7,103 bases of DNA from Planctomycetota bacterium (GCA_013140785.1 JABFRZ010000142.1:1-7103); one strand, 5' to 3'. Numbered from the stretch's first letter, positions 1-5,624 are shown. Made by a program: numbers and translations. The notes: a model not told the origin generated them from the letters alone.

Positions 1-553
1 CGGGGCGCAGTGCGCCGAGCGCCACGAGCTCGCGGGCCACGGGCCCGTGATCGGGCTCAACACGGGCTCGGGTGGGCGCTGGGAGTCGAAGAAGCTCTCC
101 GAGAAGCGCACGGTGGAGCTGGCGGCAGCGCTGGCGCGCGCGCTCGGCGGACAGGCGACATTTCTCCTGTGCGGCGGCCCGGAAGAGGCCGAGCGCAACG
201 CTCGCATCGGGGCCGCGCTGGAACAGCGCGGCCTCCGATGGATCGACGCCGGGACGAACAACACCCTGCTCGAGTTCACCGCTCTCGTCGCACGCTGTGA
301 CCTCCTGATCACCAGCGACTCGCTCGCGCTGCACCTCGCGCTCACGCAGAAGGTCCCGCTCCTGGCCTTCTTCGCGCCGACGCCGGCGCACGAGATCGAG
401 CTCTACGGTCGCGGCGAGAAGGTCGCGAGCACGGCCCCGGACTACGCCTCCTACCGGACCGACGCGGACACGAGCACGCTGACGGTCGAGCGGCTGCTGG
501 CGGCGGCGCTCAGGGTGCTCGCGAAGGAAGGACGCCGTGCACCGCTAGCCTAG
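1..553 (+). CDS. Glycosyltransferase family 9 (heptosyltransferase-like), C-terminal part, 5'-truncated
   Basis: The frame is open from base 2, so the true start lies left of the window; 183 residues are visible, against about 330-350 for a complete family member. GT9 enzymes transfer sugars such as heptose from nucleotide donors onto envelope glycolipids or glycans, at the cytoplasmic face of the inner membrane. Visible signatures are those of the second Rossmann-like lobe. The beta-strand and loop IGLNTGSGGRW begins near base 50. An LLCGGPEE strand-loop follows. The donor-binding segment is TSDSLALHLAL (about bases 311-343), and FFAPTPAHEIELYGRGEKV follows it, with the Glu and Tyr-Gly that contact the nucleotide in this family. 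The nearest relatives by pattern are GT9 proteins reading TSDSLAMHLAL and AAEIELYG. Third codon positions are almost all G or C, as in the right-hand gene. The family call is secure; acceptor and donor sugar cannot be read. The stop TAG is at 551-553. Confidence 0.9.
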   Translation, partial: GAQCAERHELAGHGPVIGLNTGSGGRWESKKLSEKRTVELAAALARALGGQATFLLCGGPEEAERNARIGAALEQRGLRWIDAGTNNTLLEFTALVARCDLLITSDSLALHLALTQKVPLLAFFAPTPAHEIELYGRGEKVASTAPDYASYRTDADTSTLTVERLLAAALRVLAKEGRRAPLA

Positions 554-633
554 AGCGGGCGTGCAGGAGGCTCGGCGGAGCTCGAGGGGCTCGCGCGGGA
601 CTGGAGGGACGCGCTCGAGCGGCCCCAGCCTCG

Positions 634-1089
634 ATGAGCTCGGTGGGCGGTGCGGGACCTGCACCTTGCGGCCCCTCTCCAAAGCGGCTATCCTCCCCGC
701 GACCGAGCAAAGTTCCAACGACGCGGCAGTCGGTGGTCCCCATCGCCGCCCTGGCGGCCTCCTTGGCGACGTCGTTCCAAGGAGCCCTCTCGGCCCAGGA
801 GCCCGTGTGGGGGAACGAGCTCGTCCCGAAGCAGCCACCGGCGCGGAATGCGGTGCCCGCCAAAGACGACCCCGCGCTGGGCACCGACAACGGGAGCGAC
901 TCGCCGTTCCAAGACGAGCTCCGGCGTCTGGCCCGCATCTACGACCCCACCAGGAAGGATCCAACTCTGCTGACGTGCGCCCCTAGTAAGCCGTCGCCGG
1001 ATGGTGGCCATGCCTCAGGCTGGTTACTCTCTCGTCCGCTCAAGTCCGTCGCCAAGAAGGCCCCCACGTCTCCGAGGAGGAGTCAATGA
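634..1089 (+). CDS. Small secreted protein of unknown function, first gene of the cassette
   Basis: I do not recognise this protein. From the only in-frame ATG it is 151 residues. A hydrophobic stretch, VVPIAALAASLATSFQ, is followed by a signal-peptidase-like ALSA-QE site (about residues 51-54), so the mature product would be roughly 97 residues. The mature part is polar, with DELRRLARIYDPTRKDP near its centre and a basic, proline- and serine-rich tail. Support for reality: GC-rich third positions from about base 730 to 975, and a stop (TGA 1087-1089) overlapping the ATG of the next gene as ATGA. The start is doubtful. The ATG at 634 has no Shine-Dalgarno and gives an overlong N-region. Codon quality is poor before about 718, and a promoter-like sequence lies at 666-694. 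GTG 733 would give 118 residues but leaves no positive charge before the hydrophobic core. The weaker codon bias after about 975 could mean a frameshifted or fast-evolving C-terminus. Confidence 0.5.
   Translation: MSSVGGAGPAPCGPSPKRLSSPRPSKVPTTRQSVVPIAALAASLATSFQGALSAQEPVWGNELVPKQPPARNAVPAKDDPALGTDNGSDSPFQDELRRLARIYDPTRKDPTLLTCAPSKPSPDGGHASGWLLSRPLKSVAKKAPTSPRRSQ
666..694 (+). promoter_or_regulatory. Candidate sigma70-type promoter for the cassette
   Basis: TTGCGG (666-671) and TATCCT (689-694) are separated by exactly 17 bases, matching the consensus -35 and -10 boxes at three and four of six positions. Transcription would begin near 701-703, after the glycosyltransferase stop and inside the upstream part of the first cassette ORF. 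If it is real, the first gene must start later than ATG 634. The ten bases CTATCCTCCC (688-697) recur at 5366-5375 ahead of the small membrane-protein gene, which adds some support. A short inverted repeat, GGTGC-N7-GCACC (649-665), abuts the -35 box. Confidence 0.4.
1075..1082 (+). promoter_or_regulatory. Strong Shine-Dalgarno site fixing the start of the heptad-repeat gene
   Basis: AGGAGGAG lies just ahead of ATG 1086; the AGGAGG core ends five bases before it. It is the best ribosome-binding site in the window and lies within the last codons of the upstream ORF. The 648-residue protein can therefore be translated independently as well as by coupling. Confidence 0.8.
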
Positions 1090-3032
1090 AGGTCAGGACC
1101 GTCTCGTCTCTAGCCTGCATCGCAATGGCGCCGGCCGCCTTTGTCGCGGCGGCGATGGTTCTCGTAGGGCTAGCGATTGGGGCTCAGCCGTTCGGGCAGT
1201 CCTTCCACCTCGAGAACGCCACGCGGCTGCTAGTAGCGTTTGTTTCAGCTCCCGCCTCTGGGCCAGTCCGATTCGCCTCCCCATCGAGCGCTTCCGCTAG
1301 GGCCGCGCTCATTGGCGCTGCGTCCACGCTCGCCCAACAGTCGGGCAACAAGCCAGTGAATCCCCAAGGGCCGTATCACAGCTGGAACTCGGACACCCAT
1401 TATGAGAACTCGGACGTGCACTGGGCGAACAGCGACTATCACTCCGTCAACTCCGACTTTCATGCGGTGAACAGCGATTTCCACTCGGCCAACACGGACA
1501 CGCACTATCACACTACGGACATTCACTTGAGCAACTCGGACAGTCACAAGGTGAACTCCGATTCACACCAGCTGCCTTCCAACACGCACTACGAGAGTTC
1601 GGATTCTCACGACTCGAACAGCAACAACCACAGCGCCTCCTCCGACGACCACGCGTACTCCAGCGCAACACACGCTTCGTCGTCCGATGCCCACGACGGC
1701 TACTCCACGACGCATGCCATGAGCTCCGCGAACTCGCAGGAGGGAGCGTCGGATCCGCCGGAGGAGTGCGGTGGAACGCCGGCGTTTTTCGGAACGACGA
1801 CTTGGTTTGTAGATACCAATCCCACGTTCTGCATGAACGGGGCGGTTGACTTCGGGACGCGGACGGGTCCATTTCCTGGCAACTCGTTCAATATCGCAAG
1901 TGTCCGAGGGAGTGGAATCGCGTTCACAGGAGCTCCGTCGATTCACTGCACGAATGCCGAGGAGTTGACTCTACTGACGGGTGCCATCAGGCTCGTCGTC
2001 GAATCAGGAGATCCGACCATCGTGAGCACCAAGATGTGGGACGATGCAGTATTCGGCTTCGTGCCGTATTCGCTTGGTGCCACGATACCCGTGTCCGCCT
2101 CGCACGGTTACGGTTGTCAGGCTCATGCACACTACGCATCGCTCGACACTACCGCCTGGAACACGATATGGCCGATGTGGTTGGCCACGCCGCTGAGGCC
2201 GGGCACCGTGACGTTGCGGATGGAATGCGTGCCCGACGGCGGAATCGTGCGGCAGGAGTCTTGCGCGCGCATGACGTTCACGGTTCCTGCGTACTCCGCC
2301 GAGCCCCTGCCGATCCTTGCGAAGATGTTCATCGAGTGTGCGGTCGTCGACTCGCCTCCCGAACCGTTCACGCCGCACGATTTTTACCAAGGCGACAACC
2401 GTTCGTTCTCGTTTGAACTCGGTTGGAACTTCGATCACCCCGATCATGCCTTGGGCAGTCGATCCGCTCAACGAGTGGTCATGCACGGCGACGGATCCAA
2501 GCACGACGAAGATAAGGAGTTCGGAGTGTCGTTCGCTTTCGACGACGACAACGATGCCGCTTCGGGCCCCGCTCAGCCTCCGTTGCCCTACGACCCGGGG
2601 CATCCTCGTCCGGACTGCACGTACTATCTGGTGGACCCGACGATCGACGCGGAAGGCGTCCAGACGGTCTCACCGAGCACTAGTAAAGTGACAGTGACAG
2701 CGCTCGCCCCAGAGGAGCCGGGCGATCACGCATACCGCGTCACCTTCTTCCTCGCGGCGAAGGACCCGCTATTGCCGGATTGGGCGGCTTGCGCGGCGGA
2801 CGCGGAAGTGAGCGTGGAAGTACTCTGGTATGCCGGGCACTGGTTTTATCGCACGAGCGGTCGCCACGATCAGTACCCGAGCTTCGAGCTTTACCTCGGC
2901 GGCAACAGCAGTCAGCAAGGACGATACATCTACCGCTACAGCCATCAAGGCGCTCCCGTGGTCGCCCTGTGTCCTTGGTATGGACCTCAGGTTGTCCTGC
3001 CTCCGGAACCCGCCTGGCTATTCTATCAATGA
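1086..3032 (+). CDS. Exported protein with 17 His-led heptapeptide repeats and a DUF3238-like C-terminal module
   Basis: 648 residues; the start is set by a strong ribosome-binding site. Residues 1-33 form a signal peptide or anchor (MKVRT, then a long hydrophobic stretch ending AIGA-Q). Residues 34-97 are a Ser/Ala-rich spacer. Residues 98-216 are 17 unbroken heptads H-x-x-[N/S]-[S/T]-[D/N]-x with His at 98, 105 and so on to 210. Residues 228-405 form an unrecognised region with six Cys (228, 249, 288, 344, 381, 393). Residues about 411-604 carry KMFIE (413-417), YQGDNRSFSFE (434-444), SRSAQRVVM (458-466), AAKDPLLP (557-564) and SGRHDQYPSFELY (591-603). This order resembles DUF3238-type domains as I remember them; that is a pattern match, not a search result. 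Ten Cys follow the signal region, an even number compatible with disulfides outside the cytoplasm. The stop overlaps the next start as ATGA. Function is unknown: a surface stalk bearing a C-terminal domain, or a metal- or pH-responsive element, are both possible. The gene is certain as coding. Confidence 0.9.
   Translation: MKVRTVSSLACIAMAPAAFVAAAMVLVGLAIGAQPFGQSFHLENATRLLVAFVSAPASGPVRFASPSSASARAALIGAASTLAQQSGNKPVNPQGPYHSWNSDTHYENSDVHWANSDYHSVNSDFHAVNSDFHSANTDTHYHTTDIHLSNSDSHKVNSDSHQLPSNTHYESSDSHDSNSNNHSASSDDHAYSSATHASSSDAHDGYSTTHAMSSANSQEGASDPPEECGGTPAFFGTTTWFVDTNPTFCMNGAVDFGTRTGPFPGNSFNIASVRGSGIAFTGAPSIHCTNAEELTLLTGAIRLVVESGDPTIVSTKMWDDAVFGFVPYSLGATIPVSASHGYGCQAHAHYASLDTTAWNTIWPMWLATPLRPGTVTLRMECVPDGGIVRQESCARMTFTVPAYSAEPLPILAKMFIECAVVDSPPEPFTPHDFYQGDNRSFSFELGWNFDHPDHALGSRSAQRVVMHGDGSKHDEDKEFGVSFAFDDDNDAASGPAQPPLPYDPGHPRPDCTYYLVDPTIDAEGVQTVSPSTSKVTVTALAPEEPGDHAYRVTFFLAAKDPLLPDWAACAADAEVSVEVLWYAGHWFYRTSGRHDQYPSFELYLGGNSSQQGRYIYRYSHQGAPVVALCPWYGPQVVLPPEPAWLFYQ
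1377..1733 (+). repeat. 17 x 21-base coding repeat (His-x-x-Asn-Ser-Asp-x heptads)
   Basis: Seventeen consecutive 21-base units encode heptapeptides without a single insertion or deletion. Position 1 is His in 17 of 17. Position 5 is Ser (15) or Thr (2). Position 6 is Asp in 12 and Asn in 2. Position 4 is Asn in 9 and Ser in 5. Positions 2, 3 and 7 vary freely. Units 1-9 follow the consensus closely (HYENSDV, HSVNSDF, HAVNSDF); units 10-17 drift towards H-x-x-S-S-x-x. At DNA level the units are well diverged, with Ser written as TCG, TCC, AGC and AGT and His as both CAC and CAT. There are no spaced hydrophobic positions, so this is not a coiled coil. Confidence 0.95.
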
Positions 3033-4072
3033 GCACCTCCTCCATGGCTCTCTACCGCTTCTCGACGATGAACTCTCTGCTTCTCTGCGCGGCATCCTTC
3101 CTGGCCGGCACGCCCTCGACCGTATCCCTGGTTTCGCCCTGCACACAAGACACAGCCGACGCGCTTGTGGCTGATCTGTTCTCGCCGGCGGAAGTGGCGC
3201 GGGCGCTGAGCATGCTGCGCGAGCTGCCGTCGTCGCAAGCGCTGCCGGAGCTTCTGCGGGCGACGACGGCGGACGCGTTCGAGAAAGAGGCGTGGGCGCG
3301 CGAAGCAGTCTTCCGTGCTCTGTCCGAGTGCGGGATCCGGGACAATCCGCCTTCTATCGAGAACGTACAGCACGTCGACATCCTGCGCCGCGGGCTGAGC
3401 GAAGCGAGCGCGGCGATCCGGTTCTGCTGCTGCCAGAGCGCTGCTCGTTTCGCAGATGCGGCGCGGTCCGCCACCGTTCCTGTGCTCATTCCCCTCCTGA
3501 GGGACAAGTCGCCGGAGGTGCGCGCGGCGGCCGCCAGGGCGCTCGGCGCCTACGGCGCCGGCGCCCTGGACGCGATGCCGAACCTGCTGGAGCTCCTCGT
3601 TCCGGGAGACGAAGACCGGGCGTACTGGTCGAACGTGATGCGGGATTCCGGATCCACCGTCCTGGAGCTGGATGCCCGGCAGGCCGCCGCGGAAGCACGG
3701 ATCTCGATCGGCAGCCTGGACTGCGACGTCGATGTGTATCGGGAGCTAGACGCGCTGGGACAGACTGCTGCCGCAGTGGCCGTCACCCGCGAGATCCACC
3801 GCCTCGTAGACGGGGGTTTCGAGCTACCGCCTGCCGGCATCTCGCGCGTCTTCGCGTGGCTTGGTACTCTCATAAGCGCAGGGGCCGACGCGAAGACCTG
3901 CCGCGGCGTCGTTCACACGATCGCTTCGATCGCGACCAAGGCACGAAATGGCTCTCCGGCACACGCCGAGAGCACGCGCCTGCTGTCGGATCTGCACACG
4001 AACACGCCTCGCTGGTTCGTCGCTGAGGACCGCGAGTTCCTCGAACTCTTCGCGCGGCGCGCGGGCCGGTAG
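3029..4072 (+). CDS. Exported HEAT-repeat protein of unknown function
   Basis: 347 residues from ATG 3029, which overlaps the previous stop as ATGA. No Shine-Dalgarno precedes it, so coupling to the upstream gene is likely; ATG 3044 or 3068 are alternative starts. Residues about 6-30 look like a signal peptide (ALYRFSTMNSLLLCAASFLAG); the Cys at 20 and 38 do not sit in a good lipobox. The rest is almost entirely alpha-helical. A clear HEAT unit occupies about 148-190, with VPVLIPLLRDKSPEVRAAAA followed by RALGAYGAGALDAMPNLLEL. A weaker preceding unit is at about 115-147, containing three adjacent Cys (133-135). HEAT arrays are protein-binding scaffolds; partners here are most plausibly the products of neighbouring genes, which is inference. 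The C-terminal half (about 225-347) is helical without recognisable repeats. No catalytic motif is visible. Coding status is supported by GC-rich third positions and tight packing in the operon. Confidence 0.85.
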   Translation: MSTSSMALYRFSTMNSLLLCAASFLAGTPSTVSLVSPCTQDTADALVADLFSPAEVARALSMLRELPSSQALPELLRATTADAFEKEAWAREAVFRALSECGIRDNPPSIENVQHVDILRRGLSEASAAIRFCCCQSAARFADAARSATVPVLIPLLRDKSPEVRAAAARALGAYGAGALDAMPNLLELLVPGDEDRAYWSNVMRDSGSTVLELDARQAAAEARISIGSLDCDVDVYRELDALGQTAAAVAVTREIHRLVDGGFELPPAGISRVFAWLGTLISAGADAKTCRGVVHTIASIATKARNGSPAHAESTRLLSDLHTNTPRWFVAEDREFLELFARRAGR

Positions 4073-4087
4073 TCGAAGGCACCGTAG

Positions 4088-5308
4088 ATGATGAGCGAAC
4101 GCGCGAGAGCGATCGTCGACCGCTGCGTTCGCTTCGTCGCGGGGATGGCGTGCGCGTTGACCATGTGCGCCGGCATCCCGATCGCCGTGCACTTCGCAAG
4201 CAATCCCGTGCGCTGGCACCAGTTCGACCTGGCGCTCGTCGATTGGCGATACGGCAACGTCACTCTGAGCTCGGTGGCAACCTTCATCGATTCGGCCTGG
4301 TCGTCGGGGGTGCAGATCCTCCTGTCGAGACCGAGCCGCGAGCCGCCCCCGCTCGACGAGCCGTCGAAGGTGTTTCGCTATCTCTTCGCGTGGATGCCGC
4401 CGCGCGGTGTCGTGCTCCCCACCGAAGGCTTCTACTACTTCCGGACCCGCATGGGCGACAATGAGGTGTGGGGCAACTTTCGCGTGGCCGATCTGAGCAA
4501 GGGGATGCTGTCGTTCGCCTATTTCACGGTTCCGGACAAGACCGTTTGGTCGTCGAACCTCGGGAGCGAGGACGGCTTGGTCGTCGATCGGCTGGACGAG
4601 GTTACGTTCGACGTTGAGTTTCACGGGGTATCCAGGCGGTTCCTCCTTCCCGAACGCCCCGCGACTCGACCCCTAGCAGTCGACCTAGCGCCGGACGAGG
4701 AATACGTCGGGACCATCCACGACGAGTCGGGAATGCGCTTCACTTTGGTGTTCAACCGAAACACCAGCGTGTTCTACGACGTGCTCGATCCCACCGACGG
4801 CGTCCCGGAGACCCTGGAGCCGTTCGGGGAGAAGTTCCTCATCGGACGGCGTACGGGTTTCGTGTTCTATGTCGATGAGCTATGGCATCGACATCTGCTC
4901 GTGGGCGTTTCCTTGGAGAGCGTCAAACGCAATGACTTCTTCGATGGTCCGGGCGACCAGGTTCCGTTCTATCTCGACCTGCGCGAGAAGCTGTACCTGG
5001 CCTATCCGCAAACACTGCTTGGGGCGGGCATCGACGACCACGGCGTCTACCTCGAGAAACCGCAGTGGATGAGAATCGCCATTTGCCCGTACTTGAGATA
5101 CGCGTCTCCCTGGGAGTTGCGAGAGCGCCTGACCGCCGTGGACGACGCGGTGGAGCGTTCAGCGCTGTGGACCGCGCTGACCAAGGAATGGTGGAACACT
5201 CCTGACTGGCGGGCCGGCATCTACTCGGACCTCGAGAAGGAAGGGAAGCTTGAGGTGCTCTCGACGCTGACGAGCCCGGCCGAGGCCCGCGAAGCGTTCG
5301 GAGAATGA
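4088..5308 (+). CDS. Membrane-anchored protein of unknown function, fourth gene of the cassette
   Basis: 406 residues, not recognised. GAAGG at 4075-4079 lies eight bases before ATG 4088; a second ATG follows directly at 4091. The gene begins 15 bases after the HEAT-protein stop, so it is probably in the same transcript. A basic N-terminus (MMSERARAIVDRCVRF) precedes one hydrophobic segment at about 16-37, which predicts an inner-membrane anchor or uncleaved signal with the rest outside the cytoplasm. Residues about 95-330 are rich in aromatic and beta-prone stretches (EGFYYFRTRM, FTLVFNRNTSVFYDV, RTGFVFYVDELWHRH), which suggests a beta-sandwich-like fold. Residues 341-406 look helical, with WELRERL and DLEKEGKLEVL. 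I see no catalytic signature, repeats or Cys pairs. Its GC is lower than that of the flanking genes. Coding is convincing; function is open. Confidence 0.85.
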   Translation: MMSERARAIVDRCVRFVAGMACALTMCAGIPIAVHFASNPVRWHQFDLALVDWRYGNVTLSSVATFIDSAWSSGVQILLSRPSREPPPLDEPSKVFRYLFAWMPPRGVVLPTEGFYYFRTRMGDNEVWGNFRVADLSKGMLSFAYFTVPDKTVWSSNLGSEDGLVVDRLDEVTFDVEFHGVSRRFLLPERPATRPLAVDLAPDEEYVGTIHDESGMRFTLVFNRNTSVFYDVLDPTDGVPETLEPFGEKFLIGRRTGFVFYVDELWHRHLLVGVSLESVKRNDFFDGPGDQVPFYLDLREKLYLAYPQTLLGAGIDDHGVYLEKPQWMRIAICPYLRYASPWELRERLTAVDDAVERSALWTALTKEWWNTPDWRAGIYSDLEKEGKLEVLSTLTSPAEAREAFGE

Positions 5309-5365
5309 CCGCGGTTTCCCTCGCGTGGTCGGAGAAGAGAAGTGCGAATCGTCCGTCTTTCCCAT

Positions 5366-5375
5366 CTATCCTCCC
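5366..5375 (+). promoter_or_regulatory. Candidate -10 element ahead of the small membrane-protein gene
   Basis: CTATCCTCCC repeats exactly the -10 region at 688-697 and ends 11 bases before ATG 5387. Transcription would start around 5379-5381, leaving a leader of only about six to eight bases, so the message could be nearly leaderless. No good -35 box lies at 16-18 bases; GTGCGA (5342-5347) resembles the other site's TTGCGG but at 19 bases. Support is limited to the shared 10-mer and its position. Confidence 0.3.
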
Positions 5376-5386
5376 ACGCCCGACGC

Positions 5387-5587
5387 ATGCGCTCCCTCTG
5401 GCTCCTCGCCAAGGTCCTCGAAGGCCTCGGCATGGTCGTGGTCCTCGTCGGTCTCGTGCTCTCCATCCAGCTCGGCTTCCAGGACGATGGCCTGAAGTCG
5501 ATGAAGTACGAGAGCTATGCGCTGGGCGCGGGCGGCGCGATCTTCCTGCTCGGGATGCTGATCGAGCGACGCATCGGGGCGCGCTGA
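5387..5587 (+). CDS. Small two-helix inner-membrane protein, hypothetical
   Basis: 66 residues from ATG 5387. Two hydrophobic helices are visible. The first is about residues 5-26 (LWLLAKVLEGLGMVVVLVGL and following) and the second about 44-57 (ALGAGGAIFLLGML). They are joined by a polar loop with FQDDGLKSMKYES, and the protein ends ERRIGAR. The charge pattern suggests both termini in the cytoplasm. An in-frame GTG at 5342 has a GGAG site (5331-5334) seven bases ahead and would add 15 residues. However, those codons are poor in third-position G/C (9 of 15) while codons after the ATG are almost all G/C-ending, so I prefer the ATG. It follows the cassette by 78 bases and may have its own promoter. 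I recall similar short two-helix proteins in other high-GC genomes but no assigned function. Confidence 0.8.
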   Translation: MRSLWLLAKVLEGLGMVVVLVGLVLSIQLGFQDDGLKSMKYESYALGAGGAIFLLGMLIERRIGAR

Positions 5588-5594
5588 AGCGCGC
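5579..5594. terminator. GC hairpin between convergent genes, possible terminator
   Basis: GCGCGC-TGAA-GCGCGC forms a perfect six-pair stem with a four-base loop. The stop codon TGA of the small membrane-protein gene lies in the loop. There is no T-run on either side, so intrinsic termination is unproven. In DNA this GC-rich such a stem can arise by chance. Its place in the short gap before the convergent gene's stop makes it the only terminator candidate I can offer there. Confidence 0.25.
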
Positions 5595-5624
5595 GCCGAT
5601 GGATCGAGGCGACGCGGACCGCCG

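Noticed and set aside
612..621. Palindrome CGCTCGAGCG between the glycosyltransferase and the cassette
   Set aside because: It is only ten bases in very GC-rich DNA, with no T-run and no adjoining structure, so it is too short to call a terminator or operator.
510..938. 142-codon minus-strand frame in the region before the cassette
   Set aside because: No start signal, Arg/Pro/Ser-rich shadow composition and no domain. The plus-strand frame 634-1089 has better codon bias, a signal peptide core and an operon junction.
1245..1547. Minus-strand frame with regular Val spacing
   Set aside because: The periodic Val pattern is simply the reverse complement of the heptad codons (GTG opposite CAC).
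1377..1733. Regular 21-base repetition resembling a CRISPR-like or satellite array
   Set aside because: Units are contiguous, diverged in DNA and kept only at the amino-acid level in one long reading frame. There are no identical repeats and no unique spacers.
1377..1733. Heptad period suggesting a coiled coil
   Set aside because: There are no hydrophobic a/d positions; the units are polar, with His, Ser, Asn and Asp dominating.
2780..3028. Upstream extension of the HEAT-protein frame
   Set aside because: It is open by chance within the end of the heptad gene, with out-of-frame composition. The signal peptide and ATGA junction place the start at 3029 or slightly later.
3824..4624. 266-codon minus-strand frame across the HEAT and anchored-protein genes
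   Set aside because: It is antisense to two convincing plus-strand genes and has His/Arg-rich noise composition with no recognisable domain.
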